Part shown: positions 54,487 through 63,856 of the stretch, in pieces
Position numbering within the stretch: position 1 is the first letter of the stretch
How the letters are laid out: each line of letters opens with the position of its first letter
Assembly (NCBI RefSeq): GCF_022374875.2
Contig: NZ_CP092427.2
Location: 2,046,001 to 2,110,000 of the forward strand
Length of the DNA: 64,000 nucleotides
Source of the DNA: Mycolicibacterium rufum
Lineage (GTDB): Bacteria > Actinomycetota > Actinomycetes > Mycobacteriales > Mycobacteriaceae
Direction of reading: 5' to 3'
Program-made: the position numbers and the translations under genes
Notes under the pieces: model-generated
Databases searched by the model: none
Told to the model about the DNA's origin: nothing
The model's input: the letters and a program-made list of their open reading frames with translations, nothing else

Positions 54487-55353
54487 TCAGCGGCCTCTGC
54501 TTCGGGTTTCGAGACTGATGAGGCGGCGCACCTCGTCAACTAGCCCTTCGCGGTCGCCGTTGGAGCTGTAGCTCAGCAGGGTCCGCAGGCACACCGAGTA
54601 GCTTCGGCCGTCGGCGTCGTAGCCGTCGCCGTAATCCCGGAGTGTGGCAACGACCTCGACCTCGTCGAGACCGGACTCACCGATCCGGCAAACGAGGCGG
54701 CCATGTTCGTTCCGCCGTGTCCGCGGACCGTCGTCATCGTCCCAGTCGGCAAGAAGCCCGTCGAGAAACCCCTCCGCCTCTCGAAATCGAGCTGCATAAT
54801 TGGCGTCCGCGACTGCTTTGGCCCTATCCAACGTCAGTTCACCGACCTCGCCGCCAACCAGCGCAGAGCCAAATTCATCGCCTGACTCATAGTCTCCGCC
54901 AGAAACCCGGTACCCGATGATGTGGTCGCCCTTTCCTCTGATCGGTGCGATGCGGTACGTCCAGTCCTCGCTTGCAGCAGCCAGAGCGTCTTCGTCGTCA
55001 AGATTGTCTGCGTCCGACTCCCACTGCAGCGGTGCGTAGTGCGGAGACAGCGGTGTCGAGGCCGCGGTATCACCAGATTCGTCGTCCGCGGGGGTCAGAA
55101 GCCCGTGGGGGAACAGCGCAGTGACGTCGCCTCGCTCTAGCCGGCCGAGTGAACTTCGTCCAACGACGATCTGACGCCTGCCAGCTCCCTTGCTTAAGAG
55201 CCGGCTCAGATCGACGGTCACTTCGTGCTCCTGTCGACCGTCCGACACCAAAAGGCGTTCGTCGTCGTCGACGCGGAATTGAATGTTGAGGACCTTCAGC
55301 GCGGCGACGAGCCGCTTGACAGCGGTCGCGTGATCGTCATTCTCTGTGGTCAC
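54487..55353 (-). CDS. Hypothetical protein upstream of the Rad50-like ATPase
   Basis: A 288-residue protein. GTG 55353 is chosen because it follows GGGGGAGCAG; the frame continues upstream to 55455 with poor sequence. No family is recognised. The N-terminal segment (TAVKRLVAALKVLNIQFRVD, DLSRLLSKGAGRRQIVVGRS) is compact, the middle is acidic and low-complexity (LTPADDESGDTAASTPLSP), and the C-terminal part has alternating charge (AARFREAEGFLDGLLADWDD). It precedes the ATPase gene on the same strand, 155 bp apart. The IS element begins 133 bp upstream of its start, which may have removed its native promoter region. Confidence 0.6.
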   Translation of the reverse strand: MTTENDDHATAVKRLVAALKVLNIQFRVDDDERLLVSDGRQEHEVTVDLSRLLSKGAGRRQIVVGRSSLGRLERGDVTALFPHGLLTPADDESGDTAASTPLSPHYAPLQWESDADNLDDEDALAAASEDWTYRIAPIRGKGDHIIGYRVSGGDYESGDEFGSALVGGEVGELTLDRAKAVADANYAARFREAEGFLDGLLADWDDDDGPRTRRNEHGRLVCRIGESGLDEVEVVATLRDYGDGYDADGRSYSVCLRTLLSYSSNGDREGLVDEVRRLISLETRSRGR

Positions 55354-55481
55354 CTGCTCCCCCTTTTGAGATGGAGTATGGAGTTTGCGGCCGTCCCCTA
55401 GGGCAACGCCGACACCGCCGAAGGCTACTCGAGAAGTCCGACGGAGCTTTCGCAACCGTATGCCTTCCTCGGGTGTAGGTC

Positions 55482-55486
55482 GTCAG
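55482..55486. repeat. Target-site duplication, left copy
   Basis: GTCAG directly adjoins the left end of the IS21-family element and is repeated at 58136-58140 directly adjoining the right end. The 5-bp duplication defines the element boundaries and indicates a recent, single insertion. Confidence 0.85.
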
Positions 55487-55512
55487 TGTCGCTTGCCAGG
55501 GTGATGGGACCA
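55487..55512 (+). repeat. IS21 left terminal inverted repeat
   Basis: Begins TGTCGCTTGCCAGGG and ends GATGGGACCA, and matches the right-end complement at 22 of 26 positions. A second internal copy of the element follows to about 55541. Confidence 0.85.
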
Positions 55513-55547
55513 CCTGATTGCCAGGGGGATGGGACCACCGTGGCGCG

Positions 55548-56342
55548 TTACTGAGGATGGCGGTCAGGGTGCTCTGGGTCAAGCTGGGGGCGGCTGCGTT
55601 GGCGGTAGGACGGTCCCTCGATGACCAGGGAGTGAGCTGCCGAGGTCAGCCGGTCGACGGCTGATTGCGCCAGCAGGGTGTCGGCGGTCATGGTGAGCCA
55701 TTCGGCGGGTTCTCGGTTCGACGTCACGATGGTGGTCTTGGTGCGGTGGCGTTCGACGACGATTTCGTAGAAGTCGCTGGTTTCGGTGGCATCCAGCGGT
55801 CGTAGCGCGAAGTCGTCGATGATGAGGACGTCGACGGTGGCAAGTCGGCGGATTTCGGCGTCGACGGTGTGGTCCAGGCGTGCGGCGCGCAGCCGGGTGA
55901 ACAGTTTGTCGGCTCGGCCGAACAGCACGGTGTGGCGGCGGCGAATAGCCATGTGTCCCAGTGCTGTTGCCAGATGCGTCTTGCCGACGCCGACGGGTCC
56001 GAGGACGATCGCGGACTGGCCGGCGTCGAGGAAGCGCAGTGAGGTGAGATCTCCGAGCAGGGTGCGGTCGTAGCGCAGGTCGTCGTGGGCGGTCCAGGTG
56101 TCGAAGCGCATGCTCGGATCGAGCCCGGCTTTGGTCGCTCGCAATGCCGCGGATCGTGATTCACGTCGTGACACCTCGTCGGCGAGCAGTGTCTCGAGGA
56201 ACCCGATGTGGCTGAGTTTGTGTTGTCGGGCCAGGGCGGCGCGTTCGGGCAGGGTGTCGGCCAGGGCGCCGAGTTTGAGGGCCTTGAGCAGCCGGAGCAG
56301 ATCCGCGCCGATCGGCTCGGCGGGCCGGTGGGTGGTCGACAT
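55548..56342 (-). CDS. istB: IS21 helper ATPase IstB
   Basis: A 264-residue AAA+ transposition helper. Walker A is VLGPVGVGKTHLATALGHMA, Walker B VDVLIIDDFALRPLD and the sensor-like TTIVTSNREPAEWL. The N-terminal helical part (LLKALKLGALADTLPERAAL) is the usual IstB leader. It assists the IstA transposase by assembling on target DNA. The C-terminus is rich in Pro/His/Arg (PSYRQRSRPQLDPEHPDRH). It starts one base after the istA stop. Confidence 0.93.
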   Translation of the reverse strand: MSTTHRPAEPIGADLLRLLKALKLGALADTLPERAALARQHKLSHIGFLETLLADEVSRRESRSAALRATKAGLDPSMRFDTWTAHDDLRYDRTLLGDLTSLRFLDAGQSAIVLGPVGVGKTHLATALGHMAIRRRHTVLFGRADKLFTRLRAARLDHTVDAEIRRLATVDVLIIDDFALRPLDATETSDFYEIVVERHRTKTTIVTSNREPAEWLTMTADTLLAQSAVDRLTSAAHSLVIEGPSYRQRSRPQLDPEHPDRHPQ

Positions 56343-56343
56343 G

Positions 56344-57975
56344 TCAGTGGATCTCCTCGGCGGCGTTGGCGGTAGTGGTCGTGATGACGATCAATGGTGT
56401 TGATGTGGTGGTGAATTCGGAGGGATCGCGGGCGAATCGGGTCGCGGATTGGCCGACCGCCCGCGGCAGTGCCGCAGCACCTTTCTCGGTGGACCGCTCC
56501 AACATGGAGGCGATCTTGGTGACCGAGACGACGTCGAGACCCAGCGACACTGAGCAGGCCTGCTCCACCCGCGCGGCGCCGTAGCGGCGCACCAGGCCCT
56601 GCAGGCGGTAGACGGTGCGCATCCGGGTCCAGGGCAGCGGGTCATCAAGGATGCGCTCGGCGTAGGTCCCGATGTTGGGGCCGTGGGAGGCGCACGCGGC
56701 GATCAACCGCGCCAGGTCGCGCAGCGCGTAGCCGCACTTGTGCTTGGGCAGATCAGCGGGATCGGTGCTGCGCCCCCCGGCTGGTTGGCGGGGATGGACC
56801 TTGACCAGAACGCCGCGGTGATGGAACTTCACCAACTCGCTGTCGGCGCGCACGTCCAGTGTGGCGCCGATCCACTGCTCGGGCAGCGAGTACAGCGCCC
56901 TGGCGACCTCGGCGTGGAAGTCGCGATGGACCTTGACCGCTTTGAACACCGGCACGTCGTAGACACTCGGAATCGGCAGCAGTCGGGGCTGCTCGTCGGC
57001 GGTGAACACCTCCAGCGGACGGGCGCAGATGGTGCCGTGCATGCGGGTGCCCGCCGTGTCACGACACCACACCACCGCAGCCTCCTGCGCCTGGTGCAGG
57101 CTGGTGAATGTTTCACCGTCCCAGAAGTTTCGGCGCACGTACTGCACCGCGCGCTCCACCCGCGGCTTGTCCTTCGGCGAGGCCACCCGCGCCGGGTCGG
57201 TGAGGAACCCGGCGTGGCCGGCGTAGTCGAGCCAGCCGTGGGTGAACCGGGGGTTGACCGCATCGGCGGCGGCGATCACCGGCTTCAGGTTGTCCGGGAT
57301 CAGCACCGCGAACACGCCGCCGAAGAACTCCCACGCCGCCTCACACCCGGCGATCACCGCGGTCAGGGTCTGCGAGTACGACAACCAGACGAACACGTGC
57401 CGGGAGTACACGGCGGTCAAGATCAGCGCGTACACCTTTCGGCGCCGCCCGTCGTCGGCGTCGGTGAGCATCCCCAGGTAGCCGAAGTCGATCTGGCACT
57501 CCACTCCCGGATCACCATCGACCACCCGCACCGTGGTGTCCCTGCGGCCGAAACCGCAACGCTCACCGGCGAATCGGTGCAATGTCCGATACGGCACCAC
57601 ACAACCCTGCCGCGCCAGCAGGGTGTGGATCTTGGTGACCGTCAACGGCCGCTGGTCGTCGGTGCCGGCCACCCATCTGGTGATCTGCTCCTCGAAGCCC
57701 AGCAGCTGCTCCCACGCCGCACCGTGGCCATCCGGACGCACCGGACGCACCGCCTCGGCGACCGCTCCGATCAAGCCGTCGTCGATCGCGCTGACGTCGT
57801 CGTCACGGCGCAGTCCCGCCGCTTGGGCGGCCTCGACGTAGCGACGTACCGTCTTGCGGTCCAGGCCGCAATGGGCGGCGATCGTGCGGTAACCCGGAGC
57901 AGGTAACCCCACGACCCCCAGCCACACCCGCAGCACTTCCCTGATCTCGTTCACACTGACCTCCCGAAAAGCCAT
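56344..57975 (-). CDS. istA: IS21 transposase IstA
   Basis: A 543-residue transposase from ATG 57975 (MAFREVSVNEIREV); an upstream frame to 58035 is unlikely. An N-terminal helix-turn-helix (YRTIAAHCGLDRKTVRRYVE) precedes the DDE catalytic domain: first Asp in GVECQIDFGYLGM, second Asp in FAVLIPDNLKPVI and Glu in KPRVERAVQYVRRNFWDG. The C-terminal beta-barrel-like region is of normal length. It cuts and joins the IS ends. Full open frame, so the element is probably still active. Confidence 0.93.
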   Translation of the reverse strand: MAFREVSVNEIREVLRVWLGVVGLPAPGYRTIAAHCGLDRKTVRRYVEAAQAAGLRRDDDVSAIDDGLIGAVAEAVRPVRPDGHGAAWEQLLGFEEQITRWVAGTDDQRPLTVTKIHTLLARQGCVVPYRTLHRFAGERCGFGRRDTTVRVVDGDPGVECQIDFGYLGMLTDADDGRRRKVYALILTAVYSRHVFVWLSYSQTLTAVIAGCEAAWEFFGGVFAVLIPDNLKPVIAAADAVNPRFTHGWLDYAGHAGFLTDPARVASPKDKPRVERAVQYVRRNFWDGETFTSLHQAQEAAVVWCRDTAGTRMHGTICARPLEVFTADEQPRLLPIPSVYDVPVFKAVKVHRDFHAEVARALYSLPEQWIGATLDVRADSELVKFHHRGVLVKVHPRQPAGGRSTDPADLPKHKCGYALRDLARLIAACASHGPNIGTYAERILDDPLPWTRMRTVYRLQGLVRRYGAARVEQACSVSLGLDVVSVTKIASMLERSTEKGAAALPRAVGQSATRFARDPSEFTTTSTPLIVITTTTANAAEEIH

Positions 57976-58109
57976 GTCCGCCGCCTCCGTGACTTGAGCC
58001 GTCACGGCGATCGAACGAACAAACGAAGAGACCACCGACGCGACGCGCCGGTGGTCCCATAACTGGCAATCCAGGTGGTCCCATCACCCTGGCAAGAATC
58101 AGGTCACCC

Positions 58110-58135
58110 TGGTCCCATCCTCATGGCAGGCGACA
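58110..58135 (-). repeat. IS21 right terminal inverted repeat
   Basis: Read from 58135 leftward it begins TGTCGCCTGCCATGAGGATG and ends GGACCA. Two additional inner copies of the GATGGGACCACC-type element follow to about 58045. The adjoining GTCAG (58136-58140) is the right copy of the target duplication. Confidence 0.85.
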
Positions 58136-58306
58136 GTCAGCTCGCGTGACGGCGCAACTGCCGCTGTCTCTGAGCGGCGCGCCACCCGGCGCTTCTCTGG
58201 TCTCGAGTGATTGCGGCACGGGCTGATCCGGGCGCGGGTGGCGCCGAACTTGGTTGCTGGTCGGGCGCACGACTTATGGTGTTAAGCGGGCGTTGAGAGG
58301 AGTCGC

Positions 58307-61240
58307 GTGAAGTTCAAGTGGGTTGCTCCGGCACAGCACGTCGAGCGACCTGTGCCAAAGCCATTCGTGGGATCGCATCCTTCGCCGCAAATGTCGCCGC
58401 CGGCGCCGGCGAAGCAGCCCGCCGTCGTGCCCCCTCCAGCGCCGGTCGTGCCCGGTCCGCGCATCGCTCCCGTCACACATGGCCCGGCTGCGACGACAGC
58501 CGACATCCCGACCTTAGACGTCGACGCAGCCAGAGCCGTCACGCATCGAGGCACCCACATCCAGATCATCGCGGCCGCCGGCTCTGGAAAGACAGAGGTG
58601 GTCTCGCAGCGGGTGGCTTCACTACTGGCCGACGGCGAGGCCGCGGAGTCGATCGTCGCTTTCACGTTCACCGAAAAGGCCGCCGCTGAACTGAAAGAGC
58701 GCATTCGCGAACGCGTGACCGCGCGGATGGGTCCGGAGGCGACCGATCAGCTCGGCCGGCTGTTCGTCGGCACTATTCACGCTTACTGCTTTCGGATGCT
58801 GCAGACGTACGTTCCGCGGTATGAGACATACACGCCGCTTGACGCGAACCAGCTGACGAACTTCCTGTACCAACAGAGCAGATTTATCGGCATCAAGGCG
58901 CTCACGCCGACCGACGGCACATTCAAAAGCATCGCGACTTTTCAGCGCGGAATCGACGTGATCGAGAACGAGTTGATTGATGTCGAAACTCTCCCGGCGG
59001 GAGACTTCAAAGTCGCAGTGGAGTCGTACTACAGCGCACTGGATCGTCATCAGTTCATGTCGTTCGGGACACAGATCGTGCGCGCCGTCGAGGCACTCGC
59101 CGACCCCGAAGTCCACACCGCCGTGACCGCACCGCTGCGGCACCTGGTCGTTGACGAGTATCAGGATGTCAACCCAGCGCAAGAGCGGCTGGTGCAACTG
59201 CTTTCCAAACCCCTCGGCAAGGCCGACGTCGTGGTGGTGGGCGACGACGACCAGGCGATCTATCAGTGGCGTGGCTCGTCGGTGGAGAACATCGTCACCT
59301 TTGCGGACCGGTACACCGACGTCGAACAGTTCACGCTTCTGACCAATCGCAGATCCCGGCCCGGAATTATCGAAGTCGCAAACCTTTTCGCATCAACGAT
59401 TCCCGGCCGCATCGACAAGCAGATGCTGCCGTTCCGCGAGGCGGACGGGCCCAGCGTGGCCATGGTGCGCGACGGGGGCAGTGAGTCAGACGCCGCGCAC
59501 GAGATCGCACGGCAGATCGTTGACTTCCACTCGAAGGGCCTCCCATACCGAGACATCGCGATCTTGGTGCGCGGGCGAGCGGCCTACCCGGCGCTCATCG
59601 ACGCCCTCGCGAAGTCGGCCATACCCGTGCAGGCGGGCGGCCGATCCGGCCTGTTCGCGCAACCCGAGCCGCAGGTGTTCGGTGCGACGTACGCATGGAT
59701 CGCCGACGTCGACTGGTCGACGGCGAGATTCGCCCAGCGACAGACAATCACCCTCGACCGACTGCTGGACGACTACTGCACGACGTTCGCACTTGCACCC
59801 GCAACACGTGTCAGGTTGGCCGACCACCTCATGGGCTGGAAGGCGAAAGCGCTCGCAAGCGACTTCAACGAGAGTCTCGTGCGCGACTTCTACACCCTCA
59901 TGGAATTGCTCGGGGTCGCCCAGTGGGACCTCTCCGACGAGCTGACACGCAATCGCCTCGGGACAGTCGCCCGCTTCACCACCGTTCTCGCCGACTACGA
60001 GGGTGTGAGCTGGCGAGCCCGCAAAGACCGGGACAACCCCGGCGAGCAGGTCGGCGGCCGCAGCGGCGGCGTGTGGTTCTACAAGAACCTCGCCATACTG
60101 ATGACCAACTACGCGGTGGGCAGTTACGACGACTTCGCAGGCGAGGATGGCCACCTCGACGACGCCGTCGCACTCGGGACTGTTCACGGATCCAAAGGCC
60201 TGGAGTGGCCCGTCGTCTTTCTGCCGTCACTCGTGACCACAAGGTTCCCTTCGAGCCGGACCGGACGGTCACTGGACTTCCCCACCGACTTACTCGGCCG
60301 ATTCGACCGACAGCGCTACGAAGGCACTGACCCCGACGAGCGCCGCCTGTTCTACGTGGCGATCACGCGTGCCCGCGACGCAGTTCTCATGTCGAGCTTC
60401 TCGCTGCAGAGCAACGGGAAAACGCGCGGCGCTTCTCCGTACTACACCGAGGTTGCAACCGCCTACACGAAGGCAGGCACGCCGACATCCGCGGTGGGTA
60501 AGGGCTCGTCAGCCGAGGCCGACCTCACAATCACCTACAGCGAACTGGCCGCGTTCGAGACCTGCCCGCGCAGCTACCTCCTGAAGAACGAGCTCGGCTT
60601 CATGCCGGCGATTCAGCAGGAGCTCGGCTACGGCAACGCCGTTCACCACACGATGCGGGTGCTGGCCGAGCGCACCCAAGCGACGGGCGTCGCCCCGACA
60701 GCGCAACAGGTGGAACAGCTGCTCAACTCCGAGTTCTTCATGCCGTACGCGAACAAAGTGAGCCACAGGGAGATGCGCGAGAAGGCTCGCAGGCTCGTCA
60801 TGCGATACCTGACCGAGTACTCGTCGGATCTGTTGCGCACGTGGGCAACTGAACGACCATTCGAACTCTACCTCGACGGTACCGTCATCTCGGGCCGCGC
60901 CGACGTCATCTACGACAACCACGGCGGCCAGATCGGCCGCCTTGCGATCGTCGACTATAAGACGTCCACCCGCGGGCAGATCGACCCGCTCCAGTTGCAG
61001 ATCTACACGGAGGCCGGCCGACGCGAGGGCCTTGATGTCGGCGGCGCCTTCATCCAAGACCTGGGCGCCGAGAAGCGGTACGACGTCGCTACCGACACAA
61101 ACTCGATCTCCGACGCAGAGAAGCAAATCATCGCCACCGTCGAAACGTTGCGCCGGCGCGATTTTGAGCCGAAGCCGGAACGACGGAAGTGCCGCCAGTG
61201 CGACGTTCGACAAGTCTGCTCGGCCGCGCCGAAACAGTGA
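58307..61240 (+). CDS. UvrD/PcrA-type helicase with C-terminal PDDEXK Fe-S nuclease
   Basis: A 977-residue protein starting at GTG 58307 with GAGAGGAGTC upstream. A Pro-rich N-terminus is followed by an SF1 helicase: Walker A IAAAGSGKTEVVSQR, motif Ia FTFTEKAAAELKERI, Walker B LVVDEYQDVNPAQERLV, motif III VVGDDDQAIYQWRG, motif V TVHGSKGLEWPVVFL and motif VI RLFYVAITRARDAVLM. The last 230 residues are a RecB-like nuclease: D866 in GRADVIYD, D883 and K885 in IVDYKTS, and a 4Fe-4S pattern C753 with C962-x2-C965-x5-C971. The organisation is that of AddB/Cas4-type nucleases fused to a helicase. Convergent with the Res-like gene. Confidence 0.93.
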   Translation: MKFKWVAPAQHVERPVPKPFVGSHPSPQMSPPAPAKQPAVVPPPAPVVPGPRIAPVTHGPAATTADIPTLDVDAARAVTHRGTHIQIIAAAGSGKTEVVSQRVASLLADGEAAESIVAFTFTEKAAAELKERIRERVTARMGPEATDQLGRLFVGTIHAYCFRMLQTYVPRYETYTPLDANQLTNFLYQQSRFIGIKALTPTDGTFKSIATFQRGIDVIENELIDVETLPAGDFKVAVESYYSALDRHQFMSFGTQIVRAVEALADPEVHTAVTAPLRHLVVDEYQDVNPAQERLVQLLSKPLGKADVVVVGDDDQAIYQWRGSSVENIVTFADRYTDVEQFTLLTNRRSRPGIIEVANLFASTIPGRIDKQMLPFREADGPSVAMVRDGGSESDAAHEIARQIVDFHSKGLPYRDIAILVRGRAAYPALIDALAKSAIPVQAGGRSGLFAQPEPQVFGATYAWIADVDWSTARFAQRQTITLDRLLDDYCTTFALAPATRVRLADHLMGWKAKALASDFNESLVRDFYTLMELLGVAQWDLSDELTRNRLGTVARFTTVLADYEGVSWRARKDRDNPGEQVGGRSGGVWFYKNLAILMTNYAVGSYDDFAGEDGHLDDAVALGTVHGSKGLEWPVVFLPSLVTTRFPSSRTGRSLDFPTDLLGRFDRQRYEGTDPDERRLFYVAITRARDAVLMSSFSLQSNGKTRGASPYYTEVATAYTKAGTPTSAVGKGSSAEADLTITYSELAAFETCPRSYLLKNELGFMPAIQQELGYGNAVHHTMRVLAERTQATGVAPTAQQVEQLLNSEFFMPYANKVSHREMREKARRLVMRYLTEYSSDLLRTWATERPFELYLDGTVISGRADVIYDNHGGQIGRLAIVDYKTSTRGQIDPLQLQIYTEAGRREGLDVGGAFIQDLGAEKRYDVATDTNSISDAEKQIIATVETLRRRDFEPKPERRKCRQCDVRQVCSAAPKQ

Positions 61241-61273
61241 CGGGCCCGCACAGCGTTTCGCCGAGCTCCGTAA

Positions 61274-63856
61274 TCACACGTTGTAGTCGACCGCGAGATC
61301 GGACTCATAGAACCCGATGGCGGATCTGCTCTCGTGCAAGACTGCCTCCTGCACAGCAGGATTCGTCATATCGAGAACCCTCATCTTGCTCCCGACCTGT
61401 GCGAGCGCTTCAACCCGGTGGAACTCGCCGCCGAAACTCCTCGCAAACTCCGCAAGTGCCTTCAACTTGGTTACCGCGTCGTCGAGGTGAGTGCCGTGCG
61501 GATCGACTATGGACGCTCTCACCTCACCGCCGACCTCGTGGAAGAACACGAAATCCGGGTGCATGGTGCGCCAATTGCCCTGGGCATCACGGTAGGCGAC
61601 TCCGAGAGCGTCAACGGCCGGGCGAGGCGGGTTGCGGTACCAGCCCACGGCTCCCGGTCGAGCGAGTTCGGCGTTGACCACCTGCTGTTCCCACCTGTTG
61701 AGCGAGGACATGGGGAACATGCCGTCTGTGTCCGACATAATGTGCATTGACACAAGCGGTGCAACTGCGAGTTGTTCATTGTCCTCGAGGACCTTATAGT
61801 CCTCCATCCGCGATCGGGGACGGCCCAGTTCTCCGCGCTGCGGATCGGTTGCCATCGCTCTGATGTCCTCGTAATCCTGCTGCCGCACATCTGACAGAGC
61901 TTTGATTGCGACACGGTGCTGCGCGAACCAGCTATCTACTAGCTCCGTGGCCTCCTGGTCGACCTTCTCCCGCACCTCCTTGATCGTCGCGAGCGCGGAG
62001 GCGTGCACGTACGCGTCCCGCAATCCGTCGTCCCCGTCGTCGTCATCGCCCGCGAGATGGTTGACGTAGGACTGCGCAATGTCGGCTCCAAACGCCTTCT
62101 TTGCGTCCTCGAAGGCCGAGCGGATCGCTCGGTCGTCGGCGCGCATCGAGAACTCGCGATAGGTCAGCTTGTCGGACGTGGATGTGCCGGAGATCTCCTG
62201 CATGTCGACCCGCCAAACTTCGTCGATCTGCTGGTCGAGCAGGTTGCCGTATCGGGTCGCGTACGTGTCGAGAATTAAGTGCATCTCGCGCTCCGCGTCG
62301 GAAAGTGCGCTTGATTGCACACTGTCCATCGCAAGCGCCTGCGCAAGGGCGACGAGCCTTTTGACCGGCCGGGCACCACGCTTGGGCAGGGTCTGCGTCG
62401 GCAGTTTGTCCCAGACCGACCACACGGCGGCAGGAATAGCTAAATTGGGTCGTAATTCACGGCCCTCAAGCAAGATCTTCTTCGTTGCAGCGGTGCCGGG
62501 CATCTCTTCGAGTTGCCCAGTGAGGTAACGCACGACTTGCCCGGCTGTCGTGCGGTCGAAGAATGGCAGGATGCATTCTACAGCGTTCAACGCTTCATCG
62601 CCTGGCACCCGACGTGCAAGCGGGCTGCGCACCATCCGGCCCAAGAGTTGCGTGATATGCGTTTTATCCTTTGCAGGTCGAAACGACACCATCACCTCCG
62701 CTCGGGGGCAGTCCCAACCCGTCGAAATCGCGTCCTTGGCGACGAGTACACGCACATCGGGTGTCTCCTGCACGCGTTGCGGTTCGATCCAACTTACGTC
62801 CCACTGGCCGAAGTGCTGTCGCGTGTGATCACCGAACACGTGGGCCACGTTGCCGCCGTAAAGTCCCGGCAGCACCTCGGCAATGGTGTCGAGCGCTCTT
62901 CCGATCTCGTCCGGAGCCGGCGTGTTCGGCGTCTGTAGGACGAGCAGCGGAACAACCGTCTCGGTGAGTCCTTGGTCCTTCGAGTAGGCAGCCCAACGTT
63001 CGGTAGAGGAGGCGAGCTTTTGCGCGGCCAATTTGACCAGTGTCGTATCGAAGTTCCCGGCCTCGTTTGGGATATTGAGGCTAACAACGTCTTTGACAAG
63101 GCCGGACTCCTGTACCCGATTGGGGTCGACCATCACGGGCGGGAACGCCCGACGGTCCTTGGATGCGTCGGCCTCCTGCATAGCGGTGTCGAAACGGTCG
63201 ATGGTCGCTGAGATACCCCACACGATGGGAATTGGCGGGTACCCAGCATGACCCTGCACGAGACGCCGCACGATCGTCGTCTTGTCGCTGCTGGTTCTGG
63301 TATTGAAGCCGCGGTGTGCCTCGTCGAGCACGAGATACAGCGTGAGGTCTTCGTCGGCGACCGTGTTCGCGATCGTTTCCCAGATCGTGTAGCCCTGCAG
63401 GTCCGGCGCGCCAGGCAGCGCAAGCTGACTCCCGTCCTCAACGTGCCCGCGCGTGAGCTTCGAGCTCTTCGAAAGCTTCTGTGTGTTCAAGAAGTAGACC
63501 CGACCAGGATCGAGCTTCGCTTTCGCGAACGGCGGCTCGATTGCAACGAGGTCTGATGACGTGAACTTCTCGGACGCGTCCATCAGCCGCGTCCGGGTCT
63601 GATCATTCAGATTCGGGTCGTCCGAAAACCACAGCACGACAGCACCTACGTCTGGGTCAATGTCGAACTTCTCTGACCCATAGAACAGCGCCTCGATGAC
63701 GGCAGCTGCCATTACCGTCTTGCCGGCACCCGTCGGCGCTGTGAGGGCAACCGACGTTTCGGCGCCGTCACGTTTCCACGCGGTGCTCGCGCGTTCGAGA
63801 GTCCTCAGGACATCGTCAACGGCTTCTTCTTGATAATCCTTCAGAGTGAACTTCAC
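61274..63856 (-). CDS. Type III restriction-like DEAD/DEAH helicase (Res) subunit
   Basis: An 860-residue SF2 protein starting at GTG 63856, overlapping the upstream stop (GTGA). Walker A is LTAPTGAGKTVMAAAVIEA, DEAH box LVLDEAHRGFNTRT, motif III WGISATIDRFD, and the motif V-VI region AISTGWDCPRAEVMVSF then ITQLLGRMVRSP. The C-terminal third ends in a possible nuclease core HPDFVFFHEVGGEVRASIVD followed by Pro-His-Gly. The PD-(D/E)xK nuclease would be atypical. With the methyltransferase immediately upstream, it makes a type III R-M-like pair. Confidence 0.88.
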   Translation of the reverse strand: MKFTLKDYQEEAVDDVLRTLERASTAWKRDGAETSVALTAPTGAGKTVMAAAVIEALFYGSEKFDIDPDVGAVVLWFSDDPNLNDQTRTRLMDASEKFTSSDLVAIEPPFAKAKLDPGRVYFLNTQKLSKSSKLTRGHVEDGSQLALPGAPDLQGYTIWETIANTVADEDLTLYLVLDEAHRGFNTRTSSDKTTIVRRLVQGHAGYPPIPIVWGISATIDRFDTAMQEADASKDRRAFPPVMVDPNRVQESGLVKDVVSLNIPNEAGNFDTTLVKLAAQKLASSTERWAAYSKDQGLTETVVPLLVLQTPNTPAPDEIGRALDTIAEVLPGLYGGNVAHVFGDHTRQHFGQWDVSWIEPQRVQETPDVRVLVAKDAISTGWDCPRAEVMVSFRPAKDKTHITQLLGRMVRSPLARRVPGDEALNAVECILPFFDRTTAGQVVRYLTGQLEEMPGTAATKKILLEGRELRPNLAIPAAVWSVWDKLPTQTLPKRGARPVKRLVALAQALAMDSVQSSALSDAEREMHLILDTYATRYGNLLDQQIDEVWRVDMQEISGTSTSDKLTYREFSMRADDRAIRSAFEDAKKAFGADIAQSYVNHLAGDDDDGDDGLRDAYVHASALATIKEVREKVDQEATELVDSWFAQHRVAIKALSDVRQQDYEDIRAMATDPQRGELGRPRSRMEDYKVLEDNEQLAVAPLVSMHIMSDTDGMFPMSSLNRWEQQVVNAELARPGAVGWYRNPPRPAVDALGVAYRDAQGNWRTMHPDFVFFHEVGGEVRASIVDPHGTHLDDAVTKLKALAEFARSFGGEFHRVEALAQVGSKMRVLDMTNPAVQEAVLHESRSAIGFYESDLAVDYNV

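Larger units (their letters stand above)
55487..58135 (-). mobile_element. IS21-family insertion sequence (2649 bp)
   Basis: The ends are 26-bp imperfect inverted repeats, both beginning TGTCGC and ending GATGGGACCA (55487-55512 and the complement at 58110-58135, 22 of 26 identical), flanked by a 5-bp GTCAG duplication. Inside are istA and istB on the minus strand. Each end also carries further copies of a TTGCCAG-GATGGGACCACC-type element, two on the left and three on the right, as is usual for multiple transposase-binding sites of IS21 elements. Both genes are intact. Confidence 0.92.
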
